From the NCBI GenBank assembly GCA_041671505.1, contig JBAZBK010000002.1, forward strand, positions 1 through 64,000: 64,000 nt of DNA. Direction: 5' to 3'. Source of the DNA: JACPDH01 sp041671505 (GTDB taxonomy: Bacteria > Acidobacteriota > Thermoanaerobaculia > Gp7-AA8). Positions 51,493-60,396 of the stretch are shown piece after piece; position 1 is the stretch's first letter; each line of letters opens with the position of its first letter. Position numbers and translations under genes: made by a program. Under the pieces are notes generated by a model that did not search any database, had not been told where the DNA came from, and saw only the letters and a program-made list of their open reading frames with translations.

Positions 51493-52341
51493 GTGAAAAG
51501 CCAGGCGGATGAACTCATGAGCTCAATATCTGACGAGACCTGGTTGCTGGCAAACCTCCACCCCGCACAAGGCTCCGCAGAACTCGGAATCCAGATTCCG
51601 GAGCTCCCACCCGGCGAGATCCAATTGCGGTTTACGGGACGCGAGGGCCGGGTAAACCTCCAGCAGGCTTTCGATTTCTACAAGTTCGTCCTCGCGCACT
51701 TTCCTCAGGAGAGGAATGGAAAACTGCGATTGATTGACTTCGGAGGAGGCTGGGGACGCATCCTCCGGTTGTTTCTGCGAGAGTTCCAGGCAGATCAACT
51801 CGTCCTCATCGACTGTCTGACCGCAGCGATCGATTGTGCGCGAAGCCTCAACCCTCCGTTCACCGTCGTGAAGAACGAGGTGATGCCGCCTCTCCCTCTG
51901 GAGCCTGCCTGCACAGACGCCTGCTACGCATTCTCTGTCTTCTCGCACCTGAGCGAGTTGGCCTGCTCGCGCTGGCTAACTCACCTCCGTGGTCTGCTGG
52001 TGCCGGGCGGACGCCTGATCATCACGACCCGGGGAAGCGTCCAGATCGGGAACTTGCGCCATTTGCGCGCGGTAGCATCTCCCGATGATGCCGACCCGAC
52101 TCACCCGATCGCCAGGTCGCTGCCTCACCCCGACGAAATCGAGCAACGCTACGATGCGGGCGAGTTTCAGTTCTACCCGACCGGAGGAGGTCGCGGAGAG
52201 TTGACCAGCGACTTTTACGGAGAAGCCTGGATTCCTGAGCAGTGGATTGCGCGCAATCTGGACCGACTTGGCTTCAGCGGGTACGAATTCTTCACGGAGT
52301 TTCTGACTGTAGACCAATGCGTGTTCGTCTTGACGAGATAG
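51493..52341 (+). CDS. Class I SAM methyltransferase
   Basis: 282 residues from GTG 51493, with AAGGGGG 6-7 nt upstream. SAM motif I is LRLIDFGGGWGRILRLFL, motif II is QLVLIDCLTAAIDCA, and the motif IV area is ACYAFSVFSHLSELACSRW followed by LLVPGGRLIITTRGSVQ. It resembles sugar methyltransferases of polysaccharide loci. It is the last gene of the surface-glycan region, and a 583-bp spacer without a convincing gene follows. Confidence 0.75.
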   Translation: MKSQADELMSSISDETWLLANLHPAQGSAELGIQIPELPPGEIQLRFTGREGRVNLQQAFDFYKFVLAHFPQERNGKLRLIDFGGGWGRILRLFLREFQADQLVLIDCLTAAIDCARSLNPPFTVVKNEVMPPLPLEPACTDACYAFSVFSHLSELACSRWLTHLRGLLVPGGRLIITTRGSVQIGNLRHLRAVASPDDADPTHPIARSLPHPDEIEQRYDAGEFQFYPTGGGRGELTSDFYGEAWIPEQWIARNLDRLGFSGYEFFTEFLTVDQCVFVLTR

Positions 52342-52812
52342 GACGCCAACGCGGCCCGCTCGTGAATAAGCGCGGCATACGACCTCCACGCCGCCGGGGC
52401 GGCTGAAGCTGCTCGTACTCTCTGAGGACCACGGGCTCCGCCGAGCGGAGGGCACCTCGCTACCGAACCGCCGACGCGACGCGTACCGTGTCGATTCCCC
52501 GCGGCTTGGCGCGCATCGTCGTCTCGCCTTCAATCGGAGTGAGGAGCTCCGCCAGCCGCAGCCGTTCGATCGCATCGATCCGATCAGCAAGGTCCGTCAG
52601 AACCGCTCGATTATGGATGCGCTGGCTCCCGGAGCCGGCGCATCGAGGGGTCCAGCCGACGGGGAAAACTCGCCGAAAGCTTGGGCGGACCGGGGCCGCT
52701 CCCTGCCTGCGGCCTCGCCGCTGGAACCCCGAACCGCAACGAAGCACGAAGATCAGTGACGACCATCACAATGGCCCGGGGCGCAGGCGGATACATTCAC
52801 CTCCAGCTCGAC
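52342..52812. other. Gene-poor spacer at the end of the glycan locus
   Basis: No convincing gene. A minus-strand frame (52460-52747) includes a helical stretch (LTDLADRIDAIERLRLAELL) that could be a remnant. It has no start signal or family resemblance, and a plus-strand frame overlaps it. A GC hairpin, GCCGCC-GG-GGCGGC, lies near 52389-52402. I treat the stretch as non-coding or decayed. Confidence 0.4.
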
Positions 52813-52830
52813 TGAATGATGGTTCATTCA
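52813..52830. promoter_or_regulatory. FadR-type (TetR) operator TGAATGA-N4-TCATTCA
   Basis: A perfect 7-bp inverted repeat with a 4-nt centre (TGGT), 95 nt upstream of the fadB start. The Bacillus subtilis FadR (YsiA) consensus, as I recall it, is TGAATGA-MTAN-TCATTCA, the same arms and spacing. FadR there is a TetR-family repressor released by long-chain acyl-CoA. A site of this kind in front of fadBA-acyl-CoA dehydrogenase-ETF genes strongly suggests acyl-CoA-responsive repression. The regulator gene is not in this window. Confidence 0.75.
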
Positions 52831-52844
52831 CCACAACAACCCCC

Positions 52845-52859
52845 CTCGGGACGGCCGAG
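52845..52859. other. Small hairpin in the fadB leader
   Basis: CTCGG-GACGG-CCGAG forms a 5-bp stem between the FadR-like dyad and the fadB start. It could be in the 5' UTR. No riboswitch class is recognised. Confidence 0.25.
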
Positions 52860-52924
52860 GCGGAGTGGCGAGAGCAAAACGGACACCACTGCCCGTCGCT
52901 CACGATTATCGATTCGGAGGTCTC

Positions 52925-55084
52925 ATGAAATTTGAGGGCCAGTCCATCCAGTGCTCGATGTTGGACGGAGGCATCGCCGAGTTGCGGTTCGACCTCCAGG
53001 GTGATTCCGTCAACAAGTTCAACAAGGCAACCCTCGCCGAGCTCGGCGAGGCGGTAGCCCTCATAAAAGCCGAACCGGGCGTCAAGGGGCTCCTCGTCAC
53101 GAGCAGCAAGGACTGCTTCATCGTCGGCGCCGACGTCAAGGAGTTCGGCGACTACTTCCAGAACACAGAAGACCAGCTCACCGCCTGGATCCTCGAGGTG
53201 CACAAGCTCTTCTGCACCGTCGAGGACTTCGACTTTCCGAGCGTAACTGCCATCAACGGCGTCGCGCTCGGCGGCGGCCTCGAGTTTGCCCTCACCACCA
53301 GCTACCGCGTGATGTCGTCCGAGACGCGGATCGGCTTCCCCGAGACGAAGCTCGGCATCTTCCCAGGCTGGGGCGGCACCGTTCGTGCCTCGCGCCTCAC
53401 CGGCGCCGACAACGCGATCGAGTGGATCGCCGGCGGCGAGCAGTACGCCGCTGACGTCGCCCTCAAGACCGGTATGGTCGACGCGGTCGTCGCTCCCGAC
53501 AAGGTGCGAGAAGGCGCGCTGCATCTGCTGGGCCAGGCGATCGCGGGCAAGCGCGACTGGAAGGCCCGCCGCCTCGAGAAGATCTCCCCGCTCAAGCTCA
53601 ACCCCACCGAAATGATGATGGCGTTCGAAGTCTCGAAGGGCTTCGTCGCCGGGAAGGCCGGGCCTAACTATCCCTCGCCGGTCGCCGCGATCAACGCCAT
53701 GCAGCAAGGCGCCGGCCGCGGCCGCGAAGACGCGCTCAAGATCGAAGCCGCGGCGTTCGCGAAGATGGCGAAGACGCCCACCGCCGCCAACCTCGTCACG
53801 ATCTTCCTCGGCGACCAGTTCGTCGGAAAAGTCGCCAAGACGATGGCGAAGACTGCTCCGAAGGTGGAGTCGGCCGCCGTTCTCGGTGCCGGAATCATGG
53901 GCGGCGGCATCGCCTACCAGTCGGCCTCCAAGGGCACTCCGATCGTCATGAAGGACATCGCCGAGAAGCAGATCGACCTCGGCCTCGCGGAGGCGAACAA
54001 GCTCCTGGCGAAGCGCGTCGAGCGCGGCAAGATGACCGCCGAAGAGATGGCCGGCGTGCTCACGAAGATCCGTCCGACGCTCGCGTTCGGCGACTTCAAA
54101 GGCGTCGACATCGTCGTCGAGGCCGTCGTCGAAAACGAGAAGGTCAAGAAGTCGGTCCTCGCCGAAGTCGAAGTCCAGGTGAAAGACACGGCGATCCTCG
54201 CGAGCAACACGTCGACGATCTCGATCACCCGCCTCGCCGAGGGGCTCAAGCGCCCCGAGAACTTCTGCGGCATGCACTTCTTCAACCCGGTGCACAAGAT
54301 GCCGCTGGTCGAGGTCATCCGCGGCGCGAAATCGAGTGAGAATGCGGTCGCGACGACCGTGAGCTACGCGCTCGCGATGGGCAAGACGCCGATCGTCGTC
54401 AACGACTGCCCCGGCTTCCTCGTCAACCGCGTCCTCTTCCCGTACTTCGCCGGCTTCATGATGCTGGTGAACGAAGGGGTCGACTTCCAGAAGATCGACA
54501 AGGTCATGGAGAAGTTCGGCTGGCCGATGGGCCCCGCCTACCTTCTCGACGTCGTCGGCATCGACACCGGCTTCCACGCCAACGCCGTGATGGCCGCGGG
54601 CTTCCCCGATCGGATGGCGTCCACGGAGAAGACCGCGCTCGCCACGATGTTCGAGGCCGGACGTTACGGCCAGAAGAACGGCAAGGGCTTCTACGCCTAC
54701 GTCCCCGACAAGAAGGGCGTGCCGAAGAAGACAGTCGATCCCGACGTGCCGGCGATCCTCAAGCCGCTGGTGAAGGCGGACAACAGCGCTTCCATCGCCG
54801 ACCAGGACATCATCGACAGGATGATGCTCCCGCTCCTCATCGAGTGCTCCCGTTGCCTCGAGGACGGAATCGTCAACACTCCGGTCGAAGTCGACATCGC
54901 GCTGATCTACGGCCTCGGCTTCCCGCCGTTCCGTGGCGGCCCGTTCCGCTACGCCGATGCTGTCGGTCTCAAGGCCCTCTGCGAGAAGGCTGGCAAGTTC
55001 GCTTCCCTCGGGAAGCTCTACGAGCCCACCGCAAAGATGCTCAAACTTGCCGAAGCCGGCGCCACGTACCACGAAACGAGGTAA
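52925..55084 (+). CDS. fadB: Fatty oxidation multifunctional protein (enoyl-CoA hydratase / 3-hydroxyacyl-CoA dehydrogenase)
   Basis: 719 residues from ATG 52925, with GGAGG 4-5 nt upstream. A frame opening at 52865 is not needed. The N-terminal crotonase domain shows VKGLLVTSSKDCFIVGADVK, NGVALGGGLEFALTTSYRV (oxyanion and catalytic Glu region) and ETKLGIFPGWGGTVR (second catalytic Glu). The NAD-binding dehydrogenase domain starts near 315 with VLGAGIMGGGIAYQSASKG and has the catalytic histidine in CGMHFFNPVHKMPLVEVI. The length matches E. coli FadB (729). It catalyses hydration and NAD-dependent oxidation in beta-oxidation and forms a complex with the thiolase encoded 3 nt downstream. Confidence 0.93.
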   Translation: MKFEGQSIQCSMLDGGIAELRFDLQGDSVNKFNKATLAELGEAVALIKAEPGVKGLLVTSSKDCFIVGADVKEFGDYFQNTEDQLTAWILEVHKLFCTVEDFDFPSVTAINGVALGGGLEFALTTSYRVMSSETRIGFPETKLGIFPGWGGTVRASRLTGADNAIEWIAGGEQYAADVALKTGMVDAVVAPDKVREGALHLLGQAIAGKRDWKARRLEKISPLKLNPTEMMMAFEVSKGFVAGKAGPNYPSPVAAINAMQQGAGRGREDALKIEAAAFAKMAKTPTAANLVTIFLGDQFVGKVAKTMAKTAPKVESAAVLGAGIMGGGIAYQSASKGTPIVMKDIAEKQIDLGLAEANKLLAKRVERGKMTAEEMAGVLTKIRPTLAFGDFKGVDIVVEAVVENEKVKKSVLAEVEVQVKDTAILASNTSTISITRLAEGLKRPENFCGMHFFNPVHKMPLVEVIRGAKSSENAVATTVSYALAMGKTPIVVNDCPGFLVNRVLFPYFAGFMMLVNEGVDFQKIDKVMEKFGWPMGPAYLLDVVGIDTGFHANAVMAAGFPDRMASTEKTALATMFEAGRYGQKNGKGFYAYVPDKKGVPKKTVDPDVPAILKPLVKADNSASIADQDIIDRMMLPLLIECSRCLEDGIVNTPVEVDIALIYGLGFPPFRGGPFRYADAVGLKALCEKAGKFASLGKLYEPTAKMLKLAEAGATYHETR

Positions 55085-55087
55085 GCG

Positions 55088-56248
55088 ATGAAAGACGTCG
55101 TCATTGTCGATGCCGTTCGCACTCCGATGGGCCGCTCCAAGGGCGGCATGTTCCGGAACGTCCGCGCCGAGAACCTCTCGGCGTCGATGATCACCGCGCT
55201 GCTCGATCGCAATCCCAAGGTCGATCCGAACGAGATCGAGGACGTGATCTGGGGCTGCGTACAGCAGACGCTCGAGCAGGGCTTCAACATCGCCCGCTTC
55301 GCGTCGCTGATGACCCGCATCCCCCACACCGCCAGCGCGCAGACGATCAACCGCCTCTGCGGCTCCTCGATGAGCGCGCTTCACACCGCCGCGATGTCGA
55401 TCATGACGGGCATGGGCGAGGTGTTCGTCGTCGGTGGCGTGGAGCACATGGGCCACATCCCGATGACGCATGGCGTCGATCCCAATCCCGCCTCGAGCAA
55501 GTACGCGGCGAAAGCCGCGGGGATGATGGGAATCACCGCCGAAGTCCTCGCGAAGATGCACGGCGTCACGCGCGTGCAGCAGGACCAGTTCGCGCTGCAG
55601 TCGCACCAGCGCGCCGCCGCGGCGCGCGCCGAAGGGCGTTACAAGGACGAGATCGTGCCGCTCGAAGGCCACGACGAGAACGGCTTCTCCGTGGTCTACG
55701 ACTACGACGAGGTCATCCGCGAGGACACCACGATGGAAGGCCTCACGGCCCTCAAGCCGGCCTTCGATCCGAAGAACGGCACGGTGACGGCGGGCAACTC
55801 CTCGGCGATCTCGGACGGCGCCTCGGCGCTGCTCGTGATGTCGAAGGAGCGCGCCAGGGCGCTCGGTCTCCAGCCGATGGCGCAGGTCAGGGCGATGGCC
55901 ACCGCCGGCGTCGATCCGTCGATCATGGGCTACGGCCCGGTCCCCGCGGTGAAGAAAGTCCTCGCGCGCGCCCAGATGAAGATCAAGGACATCGACCTCT
56001 GGGAGCTCAACGAGGCCTTCGCGGCCCAGTCGCTCCCCGTGCTCAAGGACCTCCAGCTGCGCGACCACCAGGACAAGGTCAACCTCAACGGCGGCGCCAT
56101 CGCGCTCGGCCATCCGTTAGGCTGCTCCGGGGCGCGCATTACGACGACCCTGCTCCACCAGATGAAAACGGGCAGATACCAGACCGGCGTCGCCACGATG
56201 TGCATCGGCCTCGGTCAGGGCATCGCAACGGTATTCGAGCGGGTCTGA
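55088..56248 (+). CDS. fadA: Acetyl-CoA acyltransferase (3-ketoacyl-CoA thiolase)
   Basis: 386 residues from ATG 55088, with GAGG upstream and a 3-nt gap from fadB. The acyl-accepting cysteine is in INRLCGSSMSALHTAA (about 90). The conserved block NEAFAAQSLPVLKDL, the catalytic histidine in GGAIALGHPLGCSGARI and the second cysteine in TMCIGLGQGIA are intact. The length and NEAFAAQS form fit FadA, the beta subunit of the trifunctional complex. It cleaves 3-ketoacyl-CoA to acetyl-CoA and a shortened acyl-CoA. The PLG codons CCG TTA GGC contain GTTAGGC. Confidence 0.93.
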   Translation: MKDVVIVDAVRTPMGRSKGGMFRNVRAENLSASMITALLDRNPKVDPNEIEDVIWGCVQQTLEQGFNIARFASLMTRIPHTASAQTINRLCGSSMSALHTAAMSIMTGMGEVFVVGGVEHMGHIPMTHGVDPNPASSKYAAKAAGMMGITAEVLAKMHGVTRVQQDQFALQSHQRAAAARAEGRYKDEIVPLEGHDENGFSVVYDYDEVIREDTTMEGLTALKPAFDPKNGTVTAGNSSAISDGASALLVMSKERARALGLQPMAQVRAMATAGVDPSIMGYGPVPAVKKVLARAQMKIKDIDLWELNEAFAAQSLPVLKDLQLRDHQDKVNLNGGAIALGHPLGCSGARITTTLLHQMKTGRYQTGVATMCIGLGQGIATVFERV

Positions 56249-56267
56249 CGAACACGGACCAGGACGG

Positions 56268-56294
56268 CGTTTCAATTTTCAATTTTCAATTTCC
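56268..56294 (+). repeat. Iterated TTTTCAA word between fadA and the acyl-CoA dehydrogenase gene
   Basis: Three consecutive copies of TTCAATTT/TTTTCAA in a 59-bp gap inside the operon. It is A/T-rich in a GC-rich setting and leads directly into the AGGAG ribosome-binding site of the next gene. There is no inverted partner. Confidence 0.6.
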
Positions 56295-56307
56295 GGCAGG
56301 AGACACC

Positions 56308-58125
56308 ATGGCACAGACACTCGTGGACCGCAGAGACATCGATTTCATCCTTCACGAACAGCTGAACGTCGAAGAGCTCGCGAAGCATGAGCGCTTCGCC
56401 GACTTCAACCGGAAAGCCATCGACCTGGTGATCAACGAGGCGCGGAATCTCGCTGTCAAGGAGATCCTGCCGACCCAGTTCGACGGCGACCGGATCGGTG
56501 TCCATTTCGACAACGGGACCGTGACGGTTCCCGAATCGTTCCACAAAGCCTGGAAAGCCCTCCGCGCAGGCGAATGGCTCGCCATGACCGAGGATCCCGA
56601 GTGGGGCGGCCAGGGCATGCCCCGCACGGTGGCCTCCACCGCCGCCCAGTACATGATGGCCGGCAGTTTCGCCTTCATGATGTACGGCGGCCTCACGCAC
56701 GGCGCCGGAGAGCTCGTCAAGGAGTTCGGCACCGACAAGCAGAAGAAGCTTTTCCTGAAGAAGCTCTTCTCGGGCGAGTGGACCGGCACGATGCTTCTCA
56801 CCGAGCCCGAGGCGGGCTCCGACGTCGGCGCCCTCAGCACCACCGCGACCCCGAATGGCGACGGTACCTACTCCATCGTCGGCAACAAGATCTTCATCTC
56901 CAGCGGCGAGCACGACATGGTCAAGAACATCGTCCATCCCGTGCTGGCGCGCATCGACGGCGCCCCCGCCGGTACCTCCGGCATCTCCCTCTTCCTCGTC
57001 CCGAAGGTCTGGGTCAACGACGACGGCAGCCTCGGCGAGCCTAACGACGTCGTCTGCACGGGCATCGAAGAGAAGATGGGCATTCACGGCAACGTCACCG
57101 CATCGCTCGCCCTCGGCAGCAAGGGCAAGTGCCGCGGCACGCTCCTTGGCGAGGCCAACAAGGGCATGCGCGCCATGTTCCTGATGATGAACGACGCCCG
57201 GCTCATGGTCGGCGACCAGGGTCTCGCGTGCGCCAGCGCCTCGTACCTCTACGCGGTCAACTATGCCCGCACCCGAATCCAGGGGCGCCATCTGCTCCAG
57301 GCGATGGACAAGAACGCTCCGGGCGTGCCGATCATCCAGCACCCCGACGTTCGCCGGATGCTGATGCTCATGAAGGTCTACGTCGAGGCGCTGCGCAGCC
57401 TCTCGGCCTTCATCGCCTTCTGCTTCGACGGCATCGCGACGGCCACCGATGCCGACGAGAAGACCCGGCTCCAGGGCATCGTCGACTTCCTCATTCCGAT
57501 CGCCAAGGCCTACACCACCGAGCGCTCCCTCGACGTCTGCAGCCTCGGCATCCAGGTTTACGGCGGCTACGGCTACATCAGGGAGTACCCGATGGAGCAG
57601 CTGCTGCGCGATTGCCGCATCACCTCCATCTACGAAGGGACCAACGGCATTCAGGCGATGGACCTCCTCTTCCGCAAGCTCGGGCAGAACGGCGGACGGC
57701 CGATCGTCGACCTCGGCGAAGAGATCCGCCGCACAGTGACCGCGGCCGCCGACATCGATCGCACCGCTCCGATGTCCGAGAAGCTGGAAGAAGCGCTTCT
57801 CAAGCTCGAAGAGGTCGCGCGGAACATGGGCATGACCGCGATGTACGGCAACCTGATGGGAGCCGCCGCCCACGCGCATCCGTTCCTCGAAGTCTGTGGC
57901 GACGTGATCGTAGGCTGGATGCTCCTCTGGCGCGCGCGCATCGCCGCGGAGGCGCTGGCTGCCGGAGCGAAGGAGAAGGACGTCGCCTTCTACGAAGGAC
58001 AGATCAAGAGCTCCGAGTTTTACACGCAGATCCTGCTTCCCGTCACCTTCGGGCGAATGGACGCTATCCTGTCGGGCAGCAGCGTCGTCGTCGACATTTC
58101 TGAGGATGCCTTCGGCGGCAAATAG
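56308..58125 (+). CDS. Acyl-CoA dehydrogenase, long (about 600-residue) type
   Basis: 605 residues from ATG 56308, with AGGAG 5 nt upstream. Substrate/FAD motifs of the ACAD fold are MLLTEPEAGSDVGALSTTAT (about 165-185), ISSGEHDMV, MGIHGNVTASLAL and VYGGYGYIREYPMEQLLRDC. The catalytic base glutamate is in SIYEGTNGIQAMDLLFRKLG (about 435). A C-terminal extension of about 130 residues, typical of DmdC/FadE5-like enzymes, follows. It introduces the first double bond in beta-oxidation and passes electrons to ETF, whose genes are in the same cluster. It sits between fadBA and the ETF:quinone oxidoreductase gene. Confidence 0.9.
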   Translation: MAQTLVDRRDIDFILHEQLNVEELAKHERFADFNRKAIDLVINEARNLAVKEILPTQFDGDRIGVHFDNGTVTVPESFHKAWKALRAGEWLAMTEDPEWGGQGMPRTVASTAAQYMMAGSFAFMMYGGLTHGAGELVKEFGTDKQKKLFLKKLFSGEWTGTMLLTEPEAGSDVGALSTTATPNGDGTYSIVGNKIFISSGEHDMVKNIVHPVLARIDGAPAGTSGISLFLVPKVWVNDDGSLGEPNDVVCTGIEEKMGIHGNVTASLALGSKGKCRGTLLGEANKGMRAMFLMMNDARLMVGDQGLACASASYLYAVNYARTRIQGRHLLQAMDKNAPGVPIIQHPDVRRMLMLMKVYVEALRSLSAFIAFCFDGIATATDADEKTRLQGIVDFLIPIAKAYTTERSLDVCSLGIQVYGGYGYIREYPMEQLLRDCRITSIYEGTNGIQAMDLLFRKLGQNGGRPIVDLGEEIRRTVTAAADIDRTAPMSEKLEEALLKLEEVARNMGMTAMYGNLMGAAAHAHPFLEVCGDVIVGWMLLWRARIAAEALAAGAKEKDVAFYEGQIKSSEFYTQILLPVTFGRMDAILSGSSVVVDISEDAFGGK

Positions 58126-58151
58126 CTTCCAGAGCTTCGTTGGAGAACGCC

Positions 58152-60212
58152 ATGGTCCACGAGCCCTTCTCCCCCGCCACGGCCATGCTGGCGGGCATGC
58201 CCGCGATGTGGCTGTTCGTCCTCATCCCCCTCGTGGGGTTAGGCTGCTTCGCCTGGATCATGGCGCGCCGCGTCGCGCCGCTGCTCCTGGGCGCTCCCGA
58301 TCCGCGCTTCAACCGGACGCTGGAGCGCATCGTGATGGTCCTCAAACTCTGGCTCGCGCAGTGGCGCCAACCGCGCTACAGTCTCGCCGGAGTGCTTCAC
58401 ATCGTCGTCTTCGTCGGGTTCCTCGTCCTGGGAGCCCGGTCGACGGAGATGGTGATCCTCGGCTTCGTCGACGGCTTCGTTCTCCCCGGCCTCGGCGGAG
58501 TCTTCGGGTCGGTCTACAACGTCGCGAAGGACATCGCCTCGACCGCGGTCTTCGTCGCCGTCGCGATCCTCGCCGTGCGTCGCGCCTTCTTCAGACCGGC
58601 GCGCTACGCCGTTCCTGAGAAGTACGGCAAGGACCACACGCCCGAAGCGCTCTTCGTCCTCGGGATGATCGCGATGCTGATGATCTCCGAGAGCGCCTTC
58701 GAGGGAAGCCTCATCGCCGCGAAGAGCGAAGGCGCGCACCCTGCGACCTTCCTCACGCTCAGCTGGGCCTTCCAGCAAATGTTTGCCGGAGTGCAGACAT
58801 CGACCCTCGCGGCGGTGAACCTCGTCAGCTACACGATTCACGACCTGACCTTCTTCTTCTTCCTCTGCTTCCTGCCGTTCGGGAAACACTTCCACGTCAT
58901 CACCTCGCTCTTCAACGTCTACTTCATGCGGCTCGAGACCGGAAACGTGAAGCCGGTGCGGCACGGCATCTCCGACGCGCAGCTCGACGACGTGAAGTCG
59001 TTCGGCGTGAAGAAGTTCGAGGACTTCACCTGGAAGCACATGCTCGACTTCTACAGCTGCGTCGACTGCGGCCGCTGCTCGGACCACTGTCCGGCCAACG
59101 CCGTCAAGCGGCCGCTGTCTCCGCGCTTCATCAGCATCAAGGCGCGCGACTACGCGTTCGAGCACTACCCGGTGTTCGGCAAGTCGACCGCCGAGGCGAA
59201 GCCGCTCATCGGAGGCATCTACACCGAGGATGAGATCTGGTCGTGTACGACCTGCGGAGCGTGCGAGGAAGAGTGTCCCGTCGGCATCGAGTACATCGAC
59301 AAGATGGTCGACCTCCGGCGCGGCATGGTCGACGACGGCCTCGTGCCGCAGTCGCTCCAGAAGCCGATGAGCGCCCTCGAGAAGCGCGGCAATCCGTGGG
59401 GCAAGCTCGAGAAGAAACGCGGCGAATGGACCGCCGGGGTCGGCGAAGGCATCGAGGTGAAGAGCGTCGAGAAGGGCGACACCGCGGAAACGCTCTACTT
59501 CGTCGACAGCGCCTCGTCGTACGACGACCGCGGGCAGAAGATCGCGCAGGCGACCGCGCGCGTGCTCGCGAAGGGCGGAATCGACTTCGCCATCATCGGC
59601 AAGGACGAGAAGGACTCGGGGCACGACGTCCGCCGCTTCGGCGAGGAAATGCTCTTCCAGAGCCTGAAGGAGCAGAACACGGCAGCGATCAAGGCGTCGG
59701 AGGCGAAGGCGATCGTCGTCAACGATCCTCATGCGCTCAACGCGCTGAGGAACGACTACGCCGATATGCCGCCGGTGCAGCACGTCAGCGAAGTCATCGC
59801 CCTCCTCGTCGAGGACGGCAAGCTGAAGCTCAACCCGCTCGCCGACGCGACGAAGACCTATACCTTCCACGACCCCTGCTACCTCGGTCGCCACAACGCA
59901 ACCTACGATCCGCCGCGCGCGGCAATCGACGCCATCCCGGGAATGAAGCGCGTCGAGATGGAAGGCCATTGCCGCGATCGCTCCTTCTGCTGCGGTGGCG
60001 GCGGGCTGATGCTCTTCTACGAGCCGGACGAGGAGCAGCGGATGGGCGTGGTGCGCGTGCAGCAGGCGAAGGAGGCCGGAGCCGACGTCATCGTCACCGC
60101 CTGCCCCTTCTGCATGACGAACATCGAAGATGCGATCAAGGTCGCCGGTCTCGAGGGGAAGATGGAAGTCATCGACCTCGTCGAACTGGTGGATGGGCAG
60201 TTGCAGCAGTAG
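58152..60212 (+). CDS. Membrane Fe-S ETF:quinone oxidoreductase (DUF224/EMO-like)
   Basis: 686 residues from ATG 58152, with GGAG 7 nt upstream. Five or six N-terminal helices (for example AMWLFVLIPLVGLGCFAWIM) form a NarI-like heme-b domain. Two 4Fe-4S clusters follow: CVDCGRCSDHCPAN (about 305) and CTTCGACEEECPVG (about 370). The C-terminal half has two CCG-type cysteine-rich domains (DPCYLGRHN, CCGGGGLMLFYE and TACPFCMTNIEDA), as in heterodisulfide reductase HdrD. Such DUF224 proteins, named EMO in Geobacter and syntrophs, move electrons from reduced ETF to (methyl)menaquinone. This would replace the classic ETF-QO. Confidence 0.87.
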   Translation: MVHEPFSPATAMLAGMPAMWLFVLIPLVGLGCFAWIMARRVAPLLLGAPDPRFNRTLERIVMVLKLWLAQWRQPRYSLAGVLHIVVFVGFLVLGARSTEMVILGFVDGFVLPGLGGVFGSVYNVAKDIASTAVFVAVAILAVRRAFFRPARYAVPEKYGKDHTPEALFVLGMIAMLMISESAFEGSLIAAKSEGAHPATFLTLSWAFQQMFAGVQTSTLAAVNLVSYTIHDLTFFFFLCFLPFGKHFHVITSLFNVYFMRLETGNVKPVRHGISDAQLDDVKSFGVKKFEDFTWKHMLDFYSCVDCGRCSDHCPANAVKRPLSPRFISIKARDYAFEHYPVFGKSTAEAKPLIGGIYTEDEIWSCTTCGACEEECPVGIEYIDKMVDLRRGMVDDGLVPQSLQKPMSALEKRGNPWGKLEKKRGEWTAGVGEGIEVKSVEKGDTAETLYFVDSASSYDDRGQKIAQATARVLAKGGIDFAIIGKDEKDSGHDVRRFGEEMLFQSLKEQNTAAIKASEAKAIVVNDPHALNALRNDYADMPPVQHVSEVIALLVEDGKLKLNPLADATKTYTFHDPCYLGRHNATYDPPRAAIDAIPGMKRVEMEGHCRDRSFCCGGGGLMLFYEPDEEQRMGVVRVQQAKEAGADVIVTACPFCMTNIEDAIKVAGLEGKMEVIDLVELVDGQLQQ

Positions 60213-60245
60213 GCAATCGGATGCAGCGTCACGGGAATACGTTCG

Positions 60246-60351
60246 AAAGGCTGAAGTGAGAACGTAGAACGATGAACGTTGAACCCAGAAAGAAGGCCCG
60301 CATCACCTTTCTGGGTTCTGAATTCAACGTTCTGCGTTCTCACTTCGGGTT
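60246..60351. repeat. Palindrome related to the MITE core, without its ends
   Basis: The left arm (60246-60292) includes GGCTGAAGTGAGAACG and ends GAACCCAGAAAG. The right arm (from 60308) is CTTTCTGGGTTCTGAATTCA onward to CTCACTTCGGG. The inner TTTCTGG...TTCAACGTTCT stretch matches the 154-bp elements at 12.6 and 21.5 kb, but the CAATGG/CCATTG ends and flanking direct repeats are missing. It lies between the quinone oxidoreductase gene and etfB and separates the cluster into two transcription units or one with a long internal hairpin. Confidence 0.65.
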
Positions 60352-60354
60352 TCT

Positions 60355-60388
60355 TTGCATTTTGCAGAAAGTCGTTAATACCAGGAGG
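60355..60388 (+). promoter_or_regulatory. Candidate promoter and strong ribosome-binding site for etfB
   Basis: TTGCAT (60355-60360), a short 15-bp spacer and TAATAC (60376-60381), then AGGAGG (60383-60388) 8 nt before ATG 60397. The Shine-Dalgarno is near perfect. The promoter spacing is not ideal. Confidence 0.4.
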
Positions 60389-60396
60389 GCCGAAGC

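Noticed and set aside
52460..52928. Small genes in the spacer before fadB
   Set aside because: The two overlapping frames on opposite strands have no ribosome-binding site and no resemblance to any family. The plus-strand one runs through the FadR-like dyad and the fadB start.
52766..56113. Long minus-strand open frame (over 1100 codons) opposite fadB and fadA
   Set aside because: It is a shadow of GC-rich coding DNA. The protein is Asp/Glu/Arg/His-rich with no family features, while the plus strand encodes clear FadB and FadA.
58239..59969. 576-codon minus-strand frame opposite the Fe-S oxidoreductase
   Set aside because: A shadow frame. All cysteine motifs and helices are on the plus strand.
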